From contig JAHCJY010000007.1 in the NCBI GenBank assembly GCA_026126065.1, positions 49,578 through 113,577 of the forward strand: 64,000 nucleotides of DNA, written 5' to 3'. The stretch's first letter is position 1. Each line of letters begins with the position of its first letter. Source of the DNA: Bauldia sp. Its GTDB lineage: Bacteria > Pseudomonadota > Alphaproteobacteria > Rhizobiales > Kaistiaceae. This document shows positions 1 through 8,428 of this stretch, piece by piece. The notes under the pieces were generated by a model. The model was given only the letters and a program-made list of their open reading frames with translations. It was not told where the DNA came from and did no database searches. Both the position numbers and the translations under genes were made by a program.

Positions 1-1
1 G

Positions 2-634
2 ATCCGCATCGACGCGGCTACCGAACTCGTCGGAGTGACGGTGGACTGCGCCACCGGCGTCGTGACCTACATCAAGCAGCTTCTGGTGCCGGCGAACCAG
101 ATTGCCCCCGCCGCCGAGGATCGGAGACAACTCGAACACACCGCCCTCCACTGCGGCATCGACGGACTGGCCTCGGTGTTCGCGATGACGGTCGTCGACG
201 AGGTGCGGGCGCCGGACGGCGCGATCTTCGCCACGCTCACCACCGTGCCATCGGATTGCGATCGCCTCACGCCGGCCCTGGCCGCTGCGGCCGCGCTGCT
301 GACGGCCGAGGAACTCGAAGCGCGGCTCGCGGCGATCGCCGCCGTGTACCAGCCGAACCTCCCGGTCCGGCTGAGCGACAGCCTCTCCCTGATGTCCGTC
401 TTCCAGGGCGCCGACGCGCTGGTGTTCTTCTACAAGCTTGGCGCCGCCTACCCGCCGGAGGCCGGTCCGGCAGTCGAGGCGCAGATGAGGCCGGCGCTCC
501 TCGACAATGACTGCACCGACGACGACCGGCTCATCCTCCTCCGCTCGGGTGCTACGATCACGTATCGCTTCCGCGACGCAAACGACACGAACCTGTTTGC
601 CGTGACGGTGACGGCCGCCGAATGCACCGGCTAA
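2..634 (+). CDS. hypothetical protein, 5' end cut by window edge
   Basis: I do not recognise this family. The reading frame is open from base 2, and its first codons align with the interior of the next gene: both have a V/I-x-L/V-D-C-A-x-G-x-x-T-Y-I-K block near the start. The true start therefore lies outside the window, and the GTG at 35 is internal. The gene is a tandem paralogue of the downstream gene, with shared TYIK, HAPDGA/RAPDGA-like, LPVR, and C-terminal TYR-x5-D-x-N/G-x-x-x-F-x-V-x-V blocks and conserved cysteines. By analogy with that paralogue it is probably exported. The paralogy is seen directly; function is unknown. Confidence 0.7.
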   Translation: MRIDAATELVGVTVDCATGVVTYIKQLLVPANQIAPAAEDRRQLEHTALHCGIDGLASVFAMTVVDEVRAPDGAIFATLTTVPSDCDRLTPALAAAAALLTAEELEARLAAIAAVYQPNLPVRLSDSLSLMSVFQGADALVFFYKLGAAYPPEAGPAVEAQMRPALLDNDCTDDDRLILLRSGATITYRFRDANDTNLFAVTVTAAECTG

Positions 635-700
635 CGCGACGCCCGTGACTGGCGAAGCGGCGACCCGTACAGTCCGGTCGCACGTGCCGGGGATTCTCCG

Positions 701-1486
701 ATGAGATCGCTTCTTGACGCCCGTCGGGCTGCGGCGGCTGCGGCCATGGTCGCCGGCATGGCCCTGCCCGCAGCCGCGCAGGCGCCGCTTGCAGCGCCCG
801 CGCCGGACCTGCAATGCCGCGCCATGGAGCCGTACGTGGCGGAAGCCAACCGGACCATGCCGCAGGCGGCAGACGACGTCACCGAGAACGTCGAGATCCG
901 GCTCGACTGCGCCGCCGGCACGATCACCTACATCAAGCGGCTCCTCGTCGCCCCTGCCGACCTGCCGGCGAACTGGGAGCGGCTGAGACAGGCGCAGCAC
1001 ACGGCGACCTATTGCAGCCCCGACGGCGCAACCGCCCGCTACGGCCTCGTCGCCATGGACGCACTGCACGCGCCGGACGGGGCGATCGTGACGCTTCTCA
1101 CGACGACGCCGGCCGACTGTGCGCGCGTCGAAGGAGGACAGGCGCTCCTGACGCTGGCGGAGCTCGATGCCTATCTCGAGGAGCGGGCGCAGGCGATCCG
1201 CCCGACGCTGCCGGTGCGGATCGACGACGTGACGACCATGGTGTCGATCTTCCATGGCGCTGCCGCGCTGATCTATTTCTACCAGCTCGGCTTCGCGGTG
1301 CCGGAGGCGCAGCGTGCGGCGTTCGCGGAGACCGCCACGGACCTTCGCAACCAGCTCTGCGCCGACTCAGGCGTACGGCTCGTGCTGTTCTCCGGCGGAA
1401 CCGTCACCTACCGCTACAGCGACAGCGCGGGCGCGCCGGTGTTCAGCGTTGCGATCGCCGCGGCGGACTGCGTGACGGCGCCGTGA
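701..1486 (+). CDS. hypothetical secreted protein, paralogue of upstream gene
   Basis: 261-residue protein with a classical Sec-type signal peptide at residues 1-27: an Arg-rich start, an Ala-rich hydrophobic core, and an A-A-A-Q-A cleavage region. The mature part has several scattered cysteines (LQCR, LDCAAG, YCSPDG, DCARV, LCADS, DCVTAP) compatible with periplasmic disulfides. No enzyme motif is recognisable. It follows its paralogue after 66 bp and is convergent with pheT, whose stop is 30 bp away. Export is inferred from the signal peptide; function is unknown. Confidence 0.75.
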   Translation: MRSLLDARRAAAAAAMVAGMALPAAAQAPLAAPAPDLQCRAMEPYVAEANRTMPQAADDVTENVEIRLDCAAGTITYIKRLLVAPADLPANWERLRQAQHTATYCSPDGATARYGLVAMDALHAPDGAIVTLLTTTPADCARVEGGQALLTLAELDAYLEERAQAIRPTLPVRIDDVTTMVSIFHGAAALIYFYQLGFAVPEAQRAAFAETATDLRNQLCADSGVRLVLFSGGTVTYRYSDSAGAPVFSVAIAAADCVTAP

Positions 1487-1516
1487 GCGCCACGACGATG
1501 ATGGGCACGACGGCCG

Positions 1517-3937
1517 TCAGCTGCGGAGGACGGCGCCCGTCGCCTTGACGGTCTCCGCGACGATCTTCGCCGAGACGGCCTCGATGTCGGCCTCGGTCAG
1601 CGTCTTCTGCCAGGGCTGGAGCGTTACCTCGATGGCGACGGACCGCTTGCCCTCTCCGATCGCCGGCCCTTCGAAGACGTCGAAGACCTGGACGGCCGCG
1701 ATGAGCTTGCGGTCGGCGCCTTCCGCCGCGCGGACGATCCGCGCAGCCTCGACGCCGCGGTCCACCACGAACGCGAAGTCGCGCCGGACGGCCTGGAGGT
1801 CCGGCAGGTCGAGCGGCGGACGGGTCTTCGTCGCCTTCACTTTCGGCGTCGGCAGGGCCTCGAGGATCACGACGAAGGCCGCGACGGGGCCAGACATGTC
1901 GAGCTGCTCCAGCGTGGTCGGGTGGAACTCGCCGAACCAGCCGAGCACCGTCTTCGGGCCGAGCTGGACCGTACCCGCCCTGCCGGGGTGGAACCAGGCG
2001 GGCCCGCCGGACACGACCTGAACCTTGTCGGTGGCAATCCCGAGCGCGTCGAGGAGGGCCATGAGGTCGGCCTTGGCGTCGAACACGTCGACGGAGCGGG
2101 TGGCGGCCTGCCAGTGGCGACCGCTGCCGGCGACGCCGGCCGAGCCGTAACGGATGCCCGCCGCGGCGGTGAACTGGTCCTCGGGGCGAACGCCGCGGTA
2201 GATCTGGCCGACCTCGAACAGAGCGCCGTCACCGAAGCCGCGCGCCACGTTCCGCTGCGCGGCCGCCGCAAGCCCGGGCAGGAGGCTCGGACGCATGTCG
2301 GTCATGTCGGCCGAGATCGGGTTGGCCAGCGAAAGCTCGGGCTGGCCGCCGCCGAACAGAACCGCGCGGTCCTTCGGGATGAACGACCACGTGACCGCCT
2401 CGACGAGGCCGCGCGCGGCCAGCGCCCGGCGCGCGGTGCGGACGCGACGCTGGCTGAGGGTGAGCACGGGCCGCGAAACGCCTTCGACCTTCCGCATGGG
2501 CCGCACCGGCACGGCGTCGACGCCGACCATCCGCATCACCTCCTCGACGAGGTCCGCCTTGCCGCCGACATCGGGCCGCCAGGTCGGGACGGAGACCGCG
2601 AGTGTCTCCCCGTGGCCGGCGACAACGAAACCAAGCCGGCTCAGGATATCCGTGATCTCGGTCTCCGGCAGATCGAGGCCGGCGAGGCGCCTGACTTCCG
2701 ACACCGGGAAATCGACCACGCGACGCGCGACATGGGCCGAGCCGGCGACGACCATCTCGCTCGCTTCGCCGCCGCATAGGTCAAGGATCAGGCGGGTCGC
2801 GAGTTCGAGGCCGGGCACGCAGAATTCCGGATCGACGCCACGCTCGAAGCGGAAGCGCGCATCCGAGTTGATGCCGAGCTTGCGGCCGGTCTGGGCGATG
2901 TTGAGTGCGTCCCACAGCGCCGACTCGACCAGCACGTCGGTGGTGGCTTCGGTGCAGCCCGTCTCCTCGCCGCCCATGATGCCGGCGATCGATTCCACGC
3001 CCTTCTGGTCTGATATGACGACCATGGTCTCGTCGAGCCGATAGGTGCGGCCGTCGAGCGCCACGAGCTCCTCGCCCGGCCTCGCGCGGCGGACGGTGAG
3101 GTTGCCGGTCACCTTCGCGGCATCGAAGACGTGGAGCGGCCGGTTACGGTCGTAGGTCAGGAAGTTCGTGACGTCGACGAGCGCGTTGATGGGGCGGAGG
3201 CCGATCGAACGCAGGCGCTGCTGCAGCCATTCCGGCGACGGGCCGTTCCTGACGCCGCGGATGAGGCGGAGCGCGAAGGCCGGGCAGAGGTTCGGCGCAT
3301 CACCAAGATCGAGCGTCACCGGCAAGGGCGCGGGGAGCGCGGCGTGACCGGGAGGAAGCGCGTGGCCGATCAGCGTCCCCAGACCAGCCGCGGCGAGATC
3401 GCGGGCGATGCCGGATACGCCGAGGCAGTCCGGCCGGTTCGGCGTGACGGATACGTCGAACAGCGGATCGGAGAGCTTCTTCCACGCCGCGAAGGACGTG
3501 CCCACGGGCGCGTCGGCCGGCAGCTCGATGATGCCTTCGTGCTCCTCCGACAGGCCGAGTTCGCGCTCCGAAACCAGCATGCCGCGGCTCTCGACATCGC
3601 GGATCTTGCCGATCTTGAGCACATCGCCGGTGTACGGGATGACCGAGCCGGGCGCCGCGAAGACCGCCTTCATGCCGGCGCGCGCGTTCGGGGCGCCGCA
3701 GACGACCTGGACCGGCCCGCCCCCATCCCCGACGTCGACCATGCAGACGCGGAGCCGGTCGGCGTTCGGGTGCTGCACCGCCGACACCACGCTCGCGATC
3801 CGGAACGGCGCCAGCGCCGTGGACGGATCCGCGACGCTTTCGACCTCGAGACCGATGCGCGTCAGCGTGCGGGCGATCTCGTCCGCGTCCGCCTCGGTGT
3901 GGAGGTGCTCCTTGAGCCAGGACAGGGTGAACTTCAC
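1517..3937 (-). CDS. pheT: phenylalanine--tRNA ligase beta subunit
   Basis: 806-residue PheT of usual bacterial length. The start is the GTG that encodes [12 protein letters not shown], the conserved N-terminus; longer in-frame extensions run into pheS and are rejected. Residues about 40-150 form the tRNA-binding EMAP/OB domain ([10 protein letters not shown]). B3/B4 editing and B5 domains follow ([20 protein letters not shown]). The C-terminal FDX-ACB anticodon-binding domain includes RRDFAFVVD and a [16 protein letters not shown] end. The GTG overlaps the pheS stop as GTGA, so translation is coupled and gives an equimolar alpha2beta2 enzyme that charges tRNA-Phe in the cytoplasm. Confidence 0.97.
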   Translation of the reverse strand: MKFTLSWLKEHLHTEADADEIARTLTRIGLEVESVADPSTALAPFRIASVVSAVQHPNADRLRVCMVDVGDGGGPVQVVCGAPNARAGMKAVFAAPGSVIPYTGDVLKIGKIRDVESRGMLVSERELGLSEEHEGIIELPADAPVGTSFAAWKKLSDPLFDVSVTPNRPDCLGVSGIARDLAAAGLGTLIGHALPPGHAALPAPLPVTLDLGDAPNLCPAFALRLIRGVRNGPSPEWLQQRLRSIGLRPINALVDVTNFLTYDRNRPLHVFDAAKVTGNLTVRRARPGEELVALDGRTYRLDETMVVISDQKGVESIAGIMGGEETGCTEATTDVLVESALWDALNIAQTGRKLGINSDARFRFERGVDPEFCVPGLELATRLILDLCGGEASEMVVAGSAHVARRVVDFPVSEVRRLAGLDLPETEITDILSRLGFVVAGHGETLAVSVPTWRPDVGGKADLVEEVMRMVGVDAVPVRPMRKVEGVSRPVLTLSQRRVRTARRALAARGLVEAVTWSFIPKDRAVLFGGGQPELSLANPISADMTDMRPSLLPGLAAAAQRNVARGFGDGALFEVGQIYRGVRPEDQFTAAAGIRYGSAGVAGSGRHWQAATRSVDVFDAKADLMALLDALGIATDKVQVVSGGPAWFHPGRAGTVQLGPKTVLGWFGEFHPTTLEQLDMSGPVAAFVVILEALPTPKVKATKTRPPLDLPDLQAVRRDFAFVVDRGVEAARIVRAAEGADRKLIAAVQVFDVFEGPAIGEGKRSVAIEVTLQPWQKTLTEADIEAVSAKIVAETVKATGAVLRS

Positions 3938-5016
3938 GACGACAGCCCTCCGGCGAGCGACGGCAGGTCGAGCGGGCGGAAGCCGTAGTGGCGCAGCCAG
4001 CGGACATCGGCGTCGAAGAAGGCGCGGAGGTCCGGCATGCCGTATTTCAGCATCGCGATGCGGTCGATCCCCATGCCCCAGGCAAAGCCCTGGTATTTGT
4101 CGGGGTCGATGCCGCCGTGACGCAGGACGTTCGGGTGGACCATCCCGCAGCCGAGGATTTCGAGCCAGTCGTCGCCCTCGCCGAAGCGCACTTCGTTGCC
4201 GACGCGCCTGCAGCGGATGTCGACTTCCATCGACGGCTCGGTGAACGGGAAGAAGCTCGGCCGGAAGCGCATCTCGACGCGGTCGACCTCGAAGAAGGCG
4301 CGGCAGAACTCCTCCAGCACCCACTTCAGATGGCCGATATTGGTTTCTTCCTCGATCACCAGCCCTTCGAGCTGGTGGAACATCGGCGTGTGGGTCTGGT
4401 CGCTGTCCTGGCGGTAGGTGCGGCCGGGGATGACGACGCGGATCGGCGGCTTCTGCTGCTCCATCGTGCGGATCTGCACGGGCGAGGTGTGGGTGCGGAG
4501 GAGGAGCCGCTCGCCCTCGGCGTTCGGGTTGAAGAAGAACGTGTCGTGCATTTCGCGGGCGGGATGGCCGACCGGGAAATTCAGCGCGGTGAAGTTGTAG
4601 TAGTCGGTCTCGATGTCCGGCCCTTCGGCGATGGCAAAGCCGAGGTCGGAGCAGATGGCGGTGATCTCGTCGATCACCTGGCTGACGGGGTGGATGCGGC
4701 CGGTCTCGAGCGGGGAGCGGCGGACGGGCAGCGTCACATCGACGGCTTCCGCGGCAAGGCGCTTCTGCAACGCCTCCTCGCGCAAAATTGCCCTTCGCAG
4801 CGCGAGCGCCTCGTTGACGCGGTCCTTGAGGCCGTTGATCGTCGGGCCGGCGGTCTGCCGCTCGGCGGGGCTCATCGTGCCGAGCGTCTTCAGGAGCTCG
4901 GAGACGGAGCCCTTCTTGCCGAGGGCGGAAACGCGCACGGCCTCGAGCGACGCCTCGTCTGCGGCGCTGCCCACCGCCGCAAGGATCATGCGCTCGATCG
5001 TATCGATGTCAGACAT
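3934..5016 (-). CDS. pheS: phenylalanine--tRNA ligase alpha subunit
   Basis: 360-residue class II aminoacyl-tRNA synthetase catalytic subunit. The N-terminal coiled coil (residues about 1-85) precedes the catalytic core. Motif 1/2 features include HP-x-[30 protein letters not shown] and HQLEGLVI. Motif 3 is [13 protein letters not shown] near the C-terminus. It activates Phe with ATP and works with PheT. It lies 149 bp downstream of rplT in the translation block; that gap contains an inverted repeat that could regulate it. Length and motifs are canonical. Confidence 0.97.
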   Translation of the reverse strand: MSDIDTIERMILAAVGSAADEASLEAVRVSALGKKGSVSELLKTLGTMSPAERQTAGPTINGLKDRVNEALALRRAILREEALQKRLAAEAVDVTLPVRRSPLETGRIHPVSQVIDEITAICSDLGFAIAEGPDIETDYYNFTALNFPVGHPAREMHDTFFFNPNAEGERLLLRTHTSPVQIRTMEQQKPPIRVVIPGRTYRQDSDQTHTPMFHQLEGLVIEEETNIGHLKWVLEEFCRAFFEVDRVEMRFRPSFFPFTEPSMEVDIRCRRVGNEVRFGEGDDWLEILGCGMVHPNVLRHGGIDPDKYQGFAWGMGIDRIAMLKYGMPDLRAFFDADVRWLRHYGFRPLDLPSLAGGLSS

Positions 5017-5071
5017 TCGCCGTCCTCATTGCCTGCTGGAGAAGGCTTGGGCCCGCCGGAAGAAATGGCGC

Positions 5072-5147
5072 GGCCGATGAGAAACGGGTCACGGGGCCGC
5101 GCGTCAACCCCGCGCCGGGGAACCGGCACGGGACGATGTCATCGGCC
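5072..5147. promoter_or_regulatory. nested inverted repeat in the pheS leader
   Basis: Perfect 9-bp arms (GGCCGATGA at 5072-5080 and its reverse complement at 5139-5147) enclose a smaller hairpin (GCCGG at 5114-5118 with CCGGC at 5123-5127). This occupies most of the 149 bp between rplT and pheS. No run of U follows, so it is not a classical terminator. An attenuator or processing structure for pheST is possible, but that is inference. Confidence 0.35.
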
Positions 5148-5165
5148 TCGAAAAAGCGAGGGTGG

Positions 5166-5525
5166 CTAGGCCGCCAGCGCGCCCTTCGCCTGCTCGGCCA
5201 GCGCCTTGAAGGCGTCGGGCTCATGCACGGCGATGTCGGCGAGCATTTTGCGGTCGACGGTGACCCCGGCCTTCGCGAGGCCGTCGATAAATCGGGAATA
5301 GGTCAGGTCGTGGATGCGGGCGGCGGCGTTGATGCGCTGGATCCACAGGCCGCGGAAGGTGCGCTTCCGGTTCTTGCGGTCGCGATAGGCGTACTGGTTC
5401 GCCTTGTCGACCGCCTGCTTGGCGATGCGGATGGTGTTCTTGCGGCGGCCGTAGAAACCTTCGGCGGCCTTCAGAACCTTCTTGTGGCGGGCGTGCGAAG
5501 TGACGCCCCGTTTCACGCGCGACAT
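5166..5525 (-). CDS. rplT: 50S ribosomal protein L20
   Basis: 119 residues, the standard length for L20. It starts [19 protein letters not shown] and contains the basic 23S-rRNA-binding helix and the conserved [11 protein letters not shown] and [12 protein letters not shown] segments. It binds early in 50S assembly. It follows rpmI by 34 bp in the usual rpmI-rplT order and precedes pheS. In many bacteria L20 represses its own operon at the mRNA level; no typical L20-binding pseudoknot was identified here. Confidence 0.98.
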   Translation of the reverse strand: MSRVKRGVTSHARHKKVLKAAEGFYGRRKNTIRIAKQAVDKANQYAYRDRKNRKRTFRGLWIQRINAAARIHDLTYSRFIDGLAKAGVTVDRKMLADIAVHEPDAFKALAEQAKGALAA

Positions 5526-5559
5526 GGCGTTCTCCTAAAGCGGGGGTTGGACCGGGGAC

Positions 5560-5760
5560 TCAGCCGTTCGGAAGGAAGTACTTCTTGACGTTGTCGCCGT
5601 CCGTCTTGAACAGGACGTTCGTTCCGCGCGCATTGCGGATGAACTTTGCTGTCCGCTTCACCATGCCGTGGCGCTTGCCGGCCTGACCGGCGAGGACCTT
5701 GCCGGTCCCGGTTACCTTGAAGCGCTTCTTCGCGCCGCTCTTGGTCTTCATCTTGGGCAT
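5560..5760 (-). CDS. rpmI: 50S ribosomal protein L35
   Basis: 66 residues starting [20 protein letters not shown], the conserved L35 N-terminus, so the ATG at 5760 is the start and a longer in-frame extension is rejected. GGAGAGCC lies a few bases upstream as a Shine-Dalgarno region. The protein is basic ([12 protein letters not shown]). First gene of the rpmI-rplT pair, here separated from infC by two extra genes. Confidence 0.97.
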   Translation of the reverse strand: MPKMKTKSGAKKRFKVTGTGKVLAGQAGKRHGMVKRTAKFIRNARGTNVLFKTDGDNVKKYFLPNG

Positions 5761-5825
5761 TTGGCTCTCCATAAAGCGCCAACGTCGGGCGAACCCGAGG
5801 ACGCATCGTTCTTGCTTGAGCGAAT

Positions 5826-5859
5826 ATCCCCGCCACGGCATGCCCTGCCGGGCGGGGAT
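5826..5859 (-). promoter_or_regulatory. strong hairpin at the start of the rpmI leader
   Basis: Perfect 9-bp outer arms (ATCCCCGCC 5826-5834 with its complement 5851-5859) continue into 5-bp inner arms (CGGCA 5836-5840 with TGCCG 5846-5850) around a 5-base loop. The position matches the predicted transcription start of the promoter just upstream, so the rpmI-rplT mRNA would begin with this hairpin. No U-tract follows. A stabilising 5' structure or ribosomal-protein leader are the likely options (inference). Confidence 0.5.
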
Positions 5860-5864
5860 GCGGG

Positions 5865-5893
5865 CTTATAGAGGTGCGGCCGCGCGCGCGCAA
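5865..5893 (-). promoter_or_regulatory. predicted promoter of rpmI-rplT
   Basis: On the minus strand TTGCGC (5893-5888) is followed after exactly 17 bp by TATAAG (5870-5865). This would place the transcription start near 5858, about 100 bases before the rpmI ATG. It implies that rpmI-rplT-pheST can be transcribed independently of infC and the two inserted genes. Confidence 0.45.
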
Positions 5894-5949
5894 GCGCGAC
5901 GCCTTGCGTCGGATCGCGCCAACCGCTTGGGGCGAGTGTCGGAGCCGCG

Positions 5950-6513
5950 CTATCCTACCCGCCGGAACAAGCCCGGATAGTCCACGACCAGCCCATCGGC
6001 ATCGACCTCGAGGTCGGCGGTGAAGCCGGTGCCGTCGAGGGCTTCGAAGCGGTAGCGGCGGCCCTGGGCGAGGCACGTGTAGCGCTGGCGGACCGGCTTC
6101 GGAACGAAGTCGGGCGCAGCGAGATGCGCGACCAGGATTTCGGCGCTCTCGCCTTCGCTGAGGGCGAGGCGGTGGATCGGCAGGCTGTTGGTGAAGGGCG
6201 TCGCCGCGATGTCGATGTCGATGCAGCCATCGAGTTCCGGCAGGGCCTCACCGGTCGTCACATTGGCCCAGGAGCCGTTCCTGCGACCGAGCGAGAGCTG
6301 CAGGAAGCCCGGACGCGCGGTGTCGAGCGTGAGGTTCTGGAACTCCCAGCCCGGCCGCAGCAGGAGATGGTAATGGACGCCGAACTTCGCCCCGCCGTCT
6401 TCGCCGATGGCGACCGAGTGGACGTTCACGGCGTCGCCATGGTGTTGCAGTTCGAGGTGTTCGAGCCCCTCGCCCGACCAGGGCTTCCAGCGGACGATGC
6501 GAGACTGCGGCAT
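5950..6513 (-). CDS. putative glycolipid-binding family protein (DUF1089-like)
   Basis: 187 residues resembling the putative glycolipid-binding family: an opening W-x-x-W-x-G-x-G-L-E-H-L segment, then VHYHLLLRPGWEFQNLTL, a C-I-D-I-D-I-A-A-T-P-F-T-N-S-LP core, and a YTCLAQGRRYRFE C-terminal strand. No signal peptide is visible, so it is probably cytoplasmic. The ATG at 6513 is chosen; two in-frame GTGs lie 6 and 9 bases upstream and remain possible. It follows the small secreted protein by about 11 bases and probably shares its transcript. Molecular function is unproven in the family. Confidence 0.75.
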   Translation of the reverse strand: MPQSRIVRWKPWSGEGLEHLELQHHGDAVNVHSVAIGEDGGAKFGVHYHLLLRPGWEFQNLTLDTARPGFLQLSLGRRNGSWANVTTGEALPELDGCIDIDIAATPFTNSLPIHRLALSEGESAEILVAHLAAPDFVPKPVRQRYTCLAQGRRYRFEALDGTGFTADLEVDADGLVVDYPGLFRRVG

Positions 6514-6524
6514 GTCCACCACGC

Positions 6525-6887
6525 TCACGGCCGGTACGCCGGCGTCGTGGCCAGCGTCTCGAGCTCCGCCTCGATGCATTCCCCGAAGATGACGTAGCTG
6601 CCGAGGCCGCCCATCAGGGAAATCTCGTAGCAGTGGTCGATCGTCGCGCGGAGGAGCGTGCGCCAGATCGCGGCGAGTGCCTCATAGGCAGCGGCTTCCT
6701 CAGCGAGGCACGCTCCGTAGAGGGCCTCGACATAAACGCCCGTCAGCGAGGCGTACTGCAGGCAATAGGCGGGCGTGTCGTAGTCGGGCGGCGCAAGGAC
6801 GTTCTGCTGGGCGAAGGCGGGCGCCGGCGCTGCGAGGGCCAGGCCCGCCACAGACGCCGCGGCGAGGAGGCTGGCTCCGCGATTCAT
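6525..6887 (-). CDS. small secreted cysteine-containing protein
   Basis: 120 residues with a signal peptide (basic start, Ala/Leu core, AFAQQ cleavage region near residue 27). The mature part is about 93 residues with four cysteines (PAYCLQY, YGACLAE, DHCYEIS, GECIEAE), suggesting two disulfides in the periplasm. No family is recognised. Its ATG overlaps the infC stop as ATGA, so its translation is coupled to that of initiation factor 3, which is odd for an exported protein. Confidence 0.75.
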   Translation of the reverse strand: MNRGASLLAAASVAGLALAAPAPAFAQQNVLAPPDYDTPAYCLQYASLTGVYVEALYGACLAEEAAAYEALAAIWRTLLRATIDHCYEISLMGGLGSYVIFGECIEAELETLATTPAYRP

Positions 6888-7420
6888 CGCGGCGCCAGGA
6901 TCATGACCATCTGGCGGCCTTCGAGCCTTGGCTCGGCCTCGACCTTGGCCTCGGTCAGGGTCTCTTCCTTCACGCGGTCGAGCAGCTTCACGCCGAGTTC
7001 CTGGTGGGCCATTTCGCGGCCGCGGAAGCGGAGCGTCACCTTGACCTTGTCGCCCTCCTCGAAGAAGCGCCGCATCGACTTCATCTTCACGTCGTAGTCG
7101 TGCGTGTCGATGTTCGGGCGCATCTTGATCTCCTTGACCTCGACCACCTTCTGGCGCTTCCGGGCCTCAGCCGCCTTCTTCTGCGACTGGTATTTGAAGC
7201 GGCCGAAATCCATCACCTTGGCGACGGGCGGCACGGCATTGGGAGAAATCTCGACGAGATCGAGGCCTGCTGCCTGGGCGATCGCGATGGCCTGCTCGAT
7301 CGGAGTCGGACCGAGATTGCCGCCATCCTCGCCGATCAGCTGAACGGCCGGAACCCGGATTTCCTCGTTGACGCGCGGGCCGTCCTTGGTGGGAGGCGGG
7401 GCTCTGTGGGGTCGACGAAT
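6884..7420 (-). CDS. infC: translation initiation factor IF-3 (ATT start)
   Basis: 178 residues covering both IF-3 domains: N-terminal [20 protein letters not shown] and [20 protein letters not shown], a Lys-rich linker ([11 protein letters not shown]), then [16 protein letters not shown] and [12 protein letters not shown]. No ATG, GTG or TTG lies near the conserved N-terminus. An ATT at 7420, eight bases after an AGGAG Shine-Dalgarno, gives [10 protein letters not shown], matching alphaproteobacterial IF-3 starts. AUU starts in infC are known to allow autoregulation, because IF-3 rejects non-canonical start codons. A GC-rich hairpin sits about 50 bases upstream. Confidence 0.95.
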   Translation of the reverse strand: MRRPHRAPPPTKDGPRVNEEIRVPAVQLIGEDGGNLGPTPIEQAIAIAQAAGLDLVEISPNAVPPVAKVMDFGRFKYQSQKKAAEARKRQKVVEVKEIKMRPNIDTHDYDVKMKSMRRFFEEGDKVKVTLRFRGREMAHQELGVKLLDRVKEETLTEAKVEAEPRLEGRQMVMILAPR

Positions 7421-7468
7421 GGCTATTGCTCCTGTTGTTTCGGGCGATCCCACGGGCAATACGAATAA

Positions 7469-7494
7469 GGCCCGCCGCGGAGTGCCGCGGGGCC
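7469..7494 (-). terminator. hairpin in the infC leader, possible attenuator
   Basis: Read on the minus strand, a GC-rich stem (about 10 bp with a 2-base bulge, 4-base loop CACT) is followed by UUAUUCGU and ends about 48 bases before the infC ATT codon. It resembles a weak intrinsic terminator and could attenuate infC expression or end an upstream transcript. Assignment is from sequence shape only. Confidence 0.4.
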
Positions 7495-7634
7495 CAAAAC
7501 ATCCATACCACCCGACATGCGGGATCAGGCCGTAGAGTTGTGGCCCGGGGGAACGGAAGTCAACTCCTCCAGCCCGTCGGTCATGGTTTAAGGTCCGCGC
7601 TGTTGCGCGCATGCCGCGCCGGAGGAGTTCTGCG

Positions 7635-8426
7635 ATGGGCGAGGTCCGCGAAACGCGGCTCAAGGTCGGCATCGGCTTCCTGGAAAGGGAGATCGCGGTG
7701 CTTGCACGCCCTGGCGGCTCGCCGGGCCTCTTCTGGCTCGGCGGTTACCGTTCCGACATGAGTGGCTCCAAGGCGAAAGCGATCGACCGCTACGCCACCG
7801 CGATAGGGCTCGCCTGCACGCGCTTCGACTATTCCGGCCACGGGCGGTCGGGCGGCGAGTTCGACCTGGGCACGATCTCGCGCTGGCTCGACGAGGCGCG
7901 TGCCGTGTTTGCCACCACCACGGGTCCCCAGATCGTCATCGGCTCCTCGATGGGCGGCTGGCTCGCCCTCCTCCTCGCCCGCGCCGAACGGCTGGTTGCG
8001 GCCAAGAGCCGGATCGCCGGAATGATCCTGATCGCGCCCGCGGTCGACATGACCAAGACGCTGATGTGGGACAACATGACCAAGGCGCAGCGGGACCAGC
8101 TCGTCACGAAGGGAGTCTTCGAGCGCCCGCCGCCGCGGCCGGGCGACGATGTCCTGCCGATCACGAAACGGCTGATCGACGACGGCGAGATCCACCTCTT
8201 CGGCAGCCGCCTGATCGAGACGGGCTGCCCGGTCCACATCCTGCAGGGCATGGAGGACGAGGAGGTGCCCTACCGCCACGCCACCGCGCTCCTCGAACGG
8301 CTGGCGAGCGACGACGTGGTGCTGACGCTCGTGAAGGACGGCGACCACCGGCTGTCGCGACCGGAAGATCTCGAGCGGCTCCAGGCCGCGCTGACGGCAA
8401 TGATCGGGGAAATCGGGGCGGGGTAG
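7635..8426 (+). CDS. alpha/beta hydrolase
   Basis: 263-residue alpha/beta-hydrolase-fold protein. Visible features are the oxyanion/[10 protein letters not shown] region, the [10 protein letters not shown] segment, a GSSMGG nucleophile elbow (Ser catalytic), a late Asp region ([12 protein letters not shown]) and a C-terminal DGDHRLS that supplies His. The start at 7635 is preferred over 7611 because GGAGGAG lies 7 bases upstream. There is no signal peptide. It is convergent with the next gene, with 2 bp between the stops. Substrate is unknown; a small ester or peptide is likely. Confidence 0.88.
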   Translation: MGEVRETRLKVGIGFLEREIAVLARPGGSPGLFWLGGYRSDMSGSKAKAIDRYATAIGLACTRFDYSGHGRSGGEFDLGTISRWLDEARAVFATTTGPQIVIGSSMGGWLALLLARAERLVAAKSRIAGMILIAPAVDMTKTLMWDNMTKAQRDQLVTKGVFERPPPRPGDDVLPITKRLIDDGEIHLFGSRLIETGCPVHILQGMEDEEVPYRHATALLERLASDDVVLTLVKDGDHRLSRPEDLERLQAALTAMIGEIGAG

Positions 8427-8428
8427 CG

